Part shown: positions 5,101 to 9,577 of the stretch, in pieces
Layout: each line of letters starts with the position of its first letter
Numbering within the stretch: position 1 is the first letter of the stretch
From: Prosthecobacter sp.
GTDB lineage: Bacteria > Verrucomicrobiota > Verrucomicrobiia > Verrucomicrobiales > Verrucomicrobiaceae
Assembly (NCBI GenBank): GCA_025869455.1
Contig: JAOZVT010000582.1
Coordinates: 1 to 9,577 of the forward strand
DNA length: 9,577 bases
Direction: 5' to 3'
Made by a program: the position numbers and the translations under genes
Notes under the pieces: model-generated
Seen by the model: only the letters and a program-made list of their open reading frames with translations
Told to the model about the DNA's origin: nothing
Databases searched by the model: none

Positions 5101-7239
5101 TCATCCCCGTGCAATCCGCTGCTGCAACAGTACCTCAAAGAATAGCAAGACGAGCAGGCCTATCAAAAACGGCTGCCAAAGTTCACTCCCATGCCGCCGT
5201 GTGCGGTCCAGCTTTTGCCAGGCATCAAAGGATTCCACAAAGGCAGCGTTATGGCGCTCAGCCAGTTGTTTGACCTTCTCAGCGGGGAGAGGGGTCAGGT
5301 CAGATTCAGTGGGGTCTAGATTGTAAGCCAGCAATTGTGTCGTGTTGCCTTGCGTGAGTTTGTAAATCCCCGGCGCGGTGATGGGTAGCGATTCCAGCAG
5401 GGCTTCTTCGCCATCGGCCTTCACTTTGATCGTGCTGGTTTGGCCCGTGGGATCACGCAGTGTGTATTCCACGCCCAGTCGTGATTTTGGCAAAACCATG
5501 CGCAGCGGCTCGCCGACTAAATCCCATGCCGTGAGACTATTCTGAGTCGCCAAGTAGGTGACTAGACGCTGCATCAGTGGCACAAAGAAAGGCTGAAGCG
5601 GGAGGTTTGACCACTCGGCATCCGCCGTGGTGGCAGCCAAGATCACGCGGCCCTGTTCATAGCTTTTCTCGATGAATAAAGGCGTGCCGCGATCCAGTTG
5701 CAGCAGGGGTTTCACATTCGCATCCTTGGGCGCATCAAACTCTAGCCAAGATTGAAATTCTGCATCTTGCAGGCGGCCACCTCGGGCATCATTGAAGTAA
5801 ACCGTGGCTGGATGCGTGAGCCGTTGCTGGAGCACACGTGCAGGCGCTGTGCTGCTCTGTGCACGCAAGAGACCTTTGATGCTTGTGGGTAGCAGCCCGT
5901 CTCCTTTTTTGTAAAACTCTCGGTTATACCAATCCAGGTCACAATGCGGCCCAGTAAAGACAATGAGTCCGCCACCGCCCTTCACGAATTTCTCCAGCTC
6001 GCTCAGGCGATTGCCTTGCAGTCGATCCACATCCGCCAGGATGATGATTTCTTTGCCTCGATAGTCATCTTCCCGCAGCCGCCGGGCATCCACCTTGGTG
6101 GTGCGGATCAGGTCTTTTAGATCTGCTTTGGCTGACTGGTAGGGGGTCAGCGCCAGCTCGAGGAAATCCGCAGCCCCGCCCAGCGGTTCCGTGCTGGGAT
6201 CACCATCCACCAGCAGCACGTTCAGTTGATTCCGCACCTGCACCACGGAGTAAAAAGCATTGTCATCTGGGAAGCTGTCACCCTCCAGCCGCACACCCAG
6301 GGAATGATCTCCCACTTTATCAAAGGCATGGGTAAAGCTGATCACGGCTTCACCTTCCGGGGGAAGGGAGACGCGTGAAGTTCGCAGGCGTGCTCCATCC
6401 GCTTCCAGATGTACGGCCACATCCTGCCAGGGGCGTTTGCCGTGATTTTGAATGCGCACGCGTAGGCCGATGGGTTGCCCCTCTGCCACCACCAAGGCTG
6501 AAAGCTCGGCGCTGGCGATGCTGAGATTCTCAGTTAGATCACTGGTTAGGCGGTAAAAGGTCACCTGAGGTTTGGGATCCTGTTTTAACAGATTGTCCAA
6601 AGCAGGTAAAGCTGCTCCATCAGCAACACTTTGCCAATCACTGGCCTGAAAGTCGGAAAGAATCGCCAGTTCGCGGGCTCCATTGGGGGCTTTGGAAAGG
6701 GAGGCGGCTGCCGTTTGTAGCGCCTCATTGATCTTTACGGGTCCTGCTTGATTCGTCTTTTCCGCCAGTTGTTTGGGGATGATGTCCAGCGTGCTGGTGG
6801 ATTGATCCAAAAGCCGCCGGGCATTGCCGCCAGCTAAGACGATTTGCGCATCTGAGCCATTGGGTTGAGCATCCAGGACATGCCCCACATCCAGTCGAGC
6901 CTGTTCTGCCGGTGATCCACCGGGAGCTGGAGCGCGCATGGAAAAGGAGTCGTCCAGCATCATCACCAGGGAGGTTTTACCAATGCCTAACGAACGAAGT
7001 GCGGTTAAAACAGGTCGTGCCAGACATAGGGCCAGCACGATGGGAATGGCGATGCGTACGGCCAGCAGCAACCACTGCTCAATGTTTAGCTTTCGTTTTC
7101 GCTGCCGCAGTACTTCCTGAAGCAAATGCATGGCTCCCCAGCGCACGGTTTGGACCCGCCGCTTATTGAGCAGATGAATCAGCAGCGGGATCAGGAAAGC
7201 CGCGCCGCCTGCAAGGAGAATGGCATTGAGAAAGGTCAT
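5101..7239 (-). CDS. BatA-domain/VWA membrane protein
   Basis: The 712-residue protein starts with the aerotolerance-type BatA N-terminus: membrane helix at about 4-24, the LIHLLNKRR motif, then a second helix at about 56-75 ending LARP. A von Willebrand A domain follows (about 90-230) with MIDAS residues D96-S98-S100 (DDSFS) and a later aspartate in AILSDF (D196). Residues about 235-330 look like an Ig/CARDB-type beta domain. About 338-560 resembles the glutamine-amidotransferase-like fold often fused in this family (LNVLLVDGDP, KGGGGLIVFTG); no catalytic cysteine motif of true amidotransferases was identified. A final helix at 688-706 precedes a short RIARG tail. Most of the protein should be periplasmic. 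Its start overlaps the stop of the small upstream ORF (ATGA). BatA proteins work with MoxR ATPases in envelope stress; the substrate is unknown. Confidence 0.93.
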   Translation of the reverse strand: MTFLNAILLAGGAAFLIPLLIHLLNKRRVQTVRWGAMHLLQEVLRQRKRKLNIEQWLLLAVRIAIPIVLALCLARPVLTALRSLGIGKTSLVMMLDDSFSMRAPAPGGSPAEQARLDVGHVLDAQPNGSDAQIVLAGGNARRLLDQSTSTLDIIPKQLAEKTNQAGPVKINEALQTAAASLSKAPNGARELAILSDFQASDWQSVADGAALPALDNLLKQDPKPQVTFYRLTSDLTENLSIASAELSALVVAEGQPIGLRVRIQNHGKRPWQDVAVHLEADGARLRTSRVSLPPEGEAVISFTHAFDKVGDHSLGVRLEGDSFPDDNAFYSVVQVRNQLNVLLVDGDPSTEPLGGAADFLELALTPYQSAKADLKDLIRTTKVDARRLREDDYRGKEIIILADVDRLQGNRLSELEKFVKGGGGLIVFTGPHCDLDWYNREFYKKGDGLLPTSIKGLLRAQSSTAPARVLQQRLTHPATVYFNDARGGRLQDAEFQSWLEFDAPKDANVKPLLQLDRGTPLFIEKSYEQGRVILAATTADAEWSNLPLQPFFVPLMQRLVTYLATQNSLTAWDLVGEPLRMVLPKSRLGVEYTLRDPTGQTSTIKVKADGEEALLESLPITAPGIYKLTQGNTTQLLAYNLDPTESDLTPLPAEKVKQLAERHNAAFVESFDAWQKLDRTRRHGSELWQPFLIGLLVLLFFEVLLQQRIARG

Positions 7240-7406
7240 GCGCGGGCAAGGGGGAGTGAGCTTTCAGCTCTCGGCTCATAGAGCTCGGAAAAAAGCGAGT
7301 GCATCAGCCCACAACGGAGAACAGAGCCCAGAGAAACGAACACTAAAACTCCCACTGCTTTTACAGTCGGAATGAATCCAAAAAATATTGGGGCAGGTTC
7401 CATCAT
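7236..7406 (-). CDS. Small single-pass membrane protein in the MoxR/Bat operon (56 aa)
   Basis: An open frame of exactly 56 codons fills the gap between the DUF58 and BatA genes. Its ATG (minus strand, 7406-7404) overlaps the DUF58 TAA in a TAATG junction. Its TGA overlaps the BatA start in an ATGA junction (7239-7236). Overlaps at both ends are strong evidence for a translated, coupled gene. The product begins MMEPAPIFFGFIPTVKAVGV, then LVFVSLGSVL, giving one hydrophobic segment at about residues 8-30. A polar tail (SELYEPRAESS) follows, ending LPLARA. There is one cysteine at residue 32. No family is recognised. It may be a small subunit or stabiliser of the BatA complex, or a coupling leader whose translation feeds ribosomes to BatA. 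Hydrophobicity and junctions are seen; function is inference. Confidence 0.68.
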   Translation of the reverse strand: MMEPAPIFFGFIPTVKAVGVLVFVSLGSVLRCGLMHSLFSELYEPRAESSLPLARA

Positions 7407-8299
7407 TAGCGCATCCTCAAGGCCAGATAGCTCCTCAGTGCTGAAGAGTGAGATTCATCCGTGGGCAGGCTGAGGTAGTCCACCTGGTGTTTACGAAAGC
7501 CTTCCTTGAGTTGTTCCTGAAAGTTCTTCAGCACTTCCATGTAGCGCAGTCGCACAGCAGCGGGATCCAGGAGAAGCGTGTCTTCACTGTTCTCTAAGTT
7601 TTCAAAGCGTGACCACTGGCCAAACGGGAAGTCCAATTCATCGCGATCCCACAGTTGCATGGCGATGATCTCGTGACCTTTTTTGCGCAGCACGCCGATG
7701 GCTCGCATGATGGCTGTCGCATCGTCAAAGAAATCACTGATCAGGATGACCAGTCCCCGGCGCTTAAGTCGCTGGGCCAAAGACTCCAGCACGGGAGCTA
7801 AAGCCGTATCTTTGCCGGGTTCCGTCTTCACCAAAGTTTCCAGCACATGGTGTAGATGCGTGATGCGGGTGCGATTGGGAATGAACTCGCGAATCTTGCT
7901 GTCAAAGGTGATCAAGCCCACGGCATCCTGCTGGGACATGAGGAGGTAAGCCATGGCAGCGGCCAGTTTGCGGGCATAATCAAACTTCTGCACGCCCTTC
8001 TGTCCCCGGTAATTCATGGAGCCACTCGCATCCAAAACAATCGTGGCGCGCAGGTTAGTTTCCTCATCAAACTCACGAATGTAAAAGCGATCCGCCCGAC
8101 CAAAGATTTTCCAGTCCAGACGACGAATATCATCACCCTGCACATAAGGTCGGTGCTGGCGGAACTCCACGCTGAATCCCTTGTGCGGAGAGGCATGTTG
8201 CCCCGTTGTGAATCCTTCCACCACGGTGCGCGCAAACAGCTGCAAACTCTGCAGACTGGTGATGTCTTCAGCTTCGAGAATGGATGAAAGCGTGGCCAC
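7406..8299 (-). CDS. DUF58 / VWA-type protein, MoxR partner
   Basis: The 297-residue protein has the DUF58 signature RPYVQGDDIRRLDWKIFGR (residues 50-68). A VWA-like fold follows, with MIDAS residues D90-S92-S94 (DASGSM), a TALAPVL segment and LVILISDFFDD, as expected for metal-dependent protein binding. It lacks the N-terminal membrane helices of longer DUF58 proteins, so this is the short, cytoplasmic type usually found beside moxR. The start is GTG at 8299 (MATLSSILEAEDI); no ATG fits before residue 95. The start is preceded by a C-rich, pyrimidine run with no Shine-Dalgarno. It lies 50 bp downstream of moxR, and its stop overlaps the start of the 56-codon ORF. Members are thought to act as adaptors or clients of the MoxR ATPase; no substrate is known here. 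Confidence 0.95.
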   Translation of the reverse strand: MATLSSILEAEDITSLQSLQLFARTVVEGFTTGQHASPHKGFSVEFRQHRPYVQGDDIRRLDWKIFGRADRFYIREFDEETNLRATIVLDASGSMNYRGQKGVQKFDYARKLAAAMAYLLMSQQDAVGLITFDSKIREFIPNRTRITHLHHVLETLVKTEPGKDTALAPVLESLAQRLKRRGLVILISDFFDDATAIMRAIGVLRKKGHEIIAMQLWDRDELDFPFGQWSRFENLENSEDTLLLDPAAVRLRYMEVLKNFQEQLKEGFRKHQVDYLSLPTDESHSSALRSYLALRMR

Positions 8300-8349
8300 G
8301 GGGAAGGGGAGTGCTCAGGTAAATCTTCGCGCTTTGATGACCCAATGTC

Positions 8350-9351
8350 TTACAGCACCTTCGCGCCTGTCTTCTTCACTTTCGTGATGAGTTCCTTCAC
8401 GATCATGTCCACCGTGATGCCTTCGGCTTCCGCATGGAAAGTGGGCACGAGGCGGTGCCGCAGGGCTGGCAGGGCCAGGGCTTCGATGTCATCGATGGTG
8501 ACATGGGTGCGGTTGTGCAGTAAAGCGCGTACTTTACCAGCCAGCACCAGCATCTGGCTGGCGCGTGGTCCCGCTCCCCAGCTCAGCATCTCCTTTACAT
8601 AAGGCAGGGCATCTGGCTCTGCCGGGCGGGTGGCGCGCACCAGATCCAGGACAAAGTCCGTCACATGATCTGGCACCGGGACTTTGCGTACCAGGGCTTG
8701 GGCGGCTTGCAGTTCTTCAGCCGTGATGACCGCTTGAATCTCTTCCTGAACTCCTCCGGTGGTGCGGGCGATGACCTCGCGCTCTTCGTCCCGGGTAGGA
8801 TAGTCCACTTTGATCAAAAACAGGAAGCGGTCTTTTTGCGCTTCAGGCAGAGGGTAGGTGCCTTCTTGCTCAATCGGGTTTTGTGTCGCCAGTACAAAGA
8901 AGGGCTTCGGCAAAATGTAGGTTTCCTGGCCCACCGTCACACTTTTTTCCTGCATGGCCTCCAGCAGCGCCGCTTGGGTCTTCGGTGGGGTACGGTTGAT
9001 TTCATCCGCCAAAATGATCTGGGAGAAAATAGGCCCGCGTTGAAACACTAAGTTCCGCCTGCCAGTCTCTGCATCTTCCTGGATGATTTCTGTCCCGGTG
9101 ATGTCAGCCGGCATGAGATCTGGGGTGAACTGAATGCGCCGAAAGCCCAGGTGCATGGCATCGGCCAGGGATTTCACCAGAAGGGTCTTCGCCAGCCCGG
9201 GTACCCCTTCCAGCAGACTGTGTCCGCCCGCCAAGATGGCGATGAAGACTTGCTCTATCACTGCCTCCTGACCGACGATGCGCTTGCTAAGCGCCGTTTT
9301 GAGGTTGTTAAAACTGGAGACTAAAGCAGCAGCGGCGGCGGTATCAGACAT
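8350..9351 (-). CDS. moxR: MoxR-family AAA+ ATPase
   Basis: This AAA+ chaperone-type ATPase is thought to remodel or mature proteins together with VWA partners. From ATG at 9351 it is 333 residues, and the familiar RIVGQEAVIEQ begins at residue 24. A GTG at 9390 would add 13 unconserved residues, so ATG is preferred. Walker A is GVPGLAKT (49-56). Walker B is IILADEINR (D116, E117), followed by the MoxR-specific TPPKTQAALLEAMQE. Sensor 1 is ATQNPIEQEGTYPLPEAQ (N158), an arginine-finger region is KDRF (173-176), and sensor 2 is GPRAS (R263). All key residues are present. It heads the minus-strand operon with DUF58, the 56-codon ORF and BatA. The leader ends GCCCTCCC directly before the ATG, with no Shine-Dalgarno. 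Confidence 0.96.
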   Translation of the reverse strand: MSDTAAAAALVSSFNNLKTALSKRIVGQEAVIEQVFIAILAGGHSLLEGVPGLAKTLLVKSLADAMHLGFRRIQFTPDLMPADITGTEIIQEDAETGRRNLVFQRGPIFSQIILADEINRTPPKTQAALLEAMQEKSVTVGQETYILPKPFFVLATQNPIEQEGTYPLPEAQKDRFLFLIKVDYPTRDEEREVIARTTGGVQEEIQAVITAEELQAAQALVRKVPVPDHVTDFVLDLVRATRPAEPDALPYVKEMLSWGAGPRASQMLVLAGKVRALLHNRTHVTIDDIEALALPALRHRLVPTFHAEAEGITVDMIVKELITKVKKTGAKVL

Positions 9352-9492
9352 GGGAGGGCAGAGAGTGATCAAAAAACGACCTGGAGACACGAAACGACAG
9401 GAGCCTTTCTTTCCATGTCTCTGAGAATGTATGGGACAGCTAGGAGCCTGAAGCCTAAAACTTAGTTTACACGTCTCTGGTCTGCCAGGGAC
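9352..9492. other. Divergent intergenic region between moxR and the right-edge reading frame
   Basis: This 141-bp region must hold the promoter of the moxR operon and probably that of the divergent plus-strand frame. It contains the short palindrome AAACTTAGTTT near 9458-9468 and an 8-bp hairpin at 9473-9492. A TAAACT on the minus strand could be a -10, but no matching -35 sits at the right distance. No promoter can be assigned with confidence. Confidence 0.4.
9473..9492 (+). promoter_or_regulatory. Hairpin abutting the start codon of the right-edge frame
   Basis: GTCTCTGG (9473-9480) pairs with CCAGGGAC (9485-9492), with one G-U pair in RNA, around the loop TCTG. It ends exactly at the base before the ATG at 9493. 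The 3' arm contains AGGG, the only Shine-Dalgarno-like bases near this start, so folding could hide them. Confidence 0.35.
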
Positions 9493-9577
9493 ATGACTTT
9501 CTCAAAAAATGACGATTTAGTTGGTTTTCTTGTAACGAAAGACCTTTTCTGGGGTGATATGAAGGTGATGACACTTC
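9493..9577 (+). CDS. N-terminal fragment of an unidentified protein (3' end outside window)
   Basis: A frame opens with ATG at 9493 and stays open for 28 codons to the window edge, reading MTFSKNDDLVGFLVTKDLFW and continuing GDMKVMTL. An in-frame TAG at 9463-9465 lies upstream, so the start is local. The segment DLVGFLVTKDLFWGDMKV has an alternating hydrophobic pattern that could be the first strand and loop of a receiver-like alpha/beta fold, but 28 residues are too few to name a family. It is divergent from moxR, and a hairpin touches the start codon. An open frame of this length could also occur by chance. Confidence 0.45.
   Translation, partial: MTFSKNDDLVGFLVTKDLFWGDMKVMTL

Noticed and set aside
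7856..8287. 143-codon plus-strand frame inside the DUF58 gene
   Set aside because: It is antisense to a well-conserved DUF58 protein and has no recognisable motif; it is a shadow of the coding strand.
9352..9390. GTG start extending moxR by 13 residues
   Set aside because: The ATG at 9351 gives the normal MoxR N-terminal length and the local pyrimidine start context.

Overview
The window looks like chromosomal DNA of a free-living Gram-negative bacterium, most likely a verrucomicrobium (Prosthecobacter/Verrucomicrobium type). Supporting this are lipoprotein signal peptides, the MoxR–DUF58–BatA module in the architecture common in Verrucomicrobia and Planctomycetes, and start codons that almost never carry a Shine-Dalgarno sequence. 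This placement is inferred from protein character; no database search was possible. No rRNA, tRNA, CRISPR array or insertion sequence was seen.

Left part (1-2266). The window opens with the C-terminal end of an SH3-like protein. Next come a 45-residue cysteine-rich lipoprotein, an ECF sigma factor, and a single-pass membrane protein that overlaps the sigma gene by 8 bp and is probably its anti-sigma factor. An Rrf2-family regulator with an IscR/NsrR-like cysteine cluster converges on this block and overlaps the anti-sigma gene tail to tail by 15 bp. Cysteines recur throughout: six in the lipoprotein, nine in the membrane protein, four in Rrf2. This suggests, without proving, a redox or metal stress locus.

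Middle part (2267-5017). A small lipoprotein is transcribed divergently from rrf2 and ends at a clear intrinsic terminator. Three housekeeping genes follow on the plus strand: rpsP (bS16), khpA (KH-domain RNA-binding protein) and cysS (cysteinyl-tRNA synthetase). The usual rimM-trmD-rplS continuation is absent here. A perfect 9-bp hairpin lies between rpsP and khpA.

Right part (5018-9351, minus strand). An operon is read right to left: moxR AAA+ ATPase, a DUF58/VWA protein, a previously unlisted 56-codon membrane ORF, and a 712-residue BatA/VWA membrane protein. The small ORF overlaps the DUF58 stop (TAATG) and the BatA start (ATGA), so the last three genes are tightly coupled. The expected role is a MoxR chaperone with VWA partners working at the inner membrane in envelope or stress functions. 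At the right edge a divergent plus-strand reading frame starts at 9493 and runs off the window.

No single spectacular new system is evident. The best candidates for something undescribed are the coupled 56-codon ORF in the MoxR/Bat operon, and the cysteine-rich lipoprotein beside an ECF sigma factor with an atypical, cysteine-laden anti-sigma factor. All intergenic stretches are shorter than 300 bp and are covered by the entries below.
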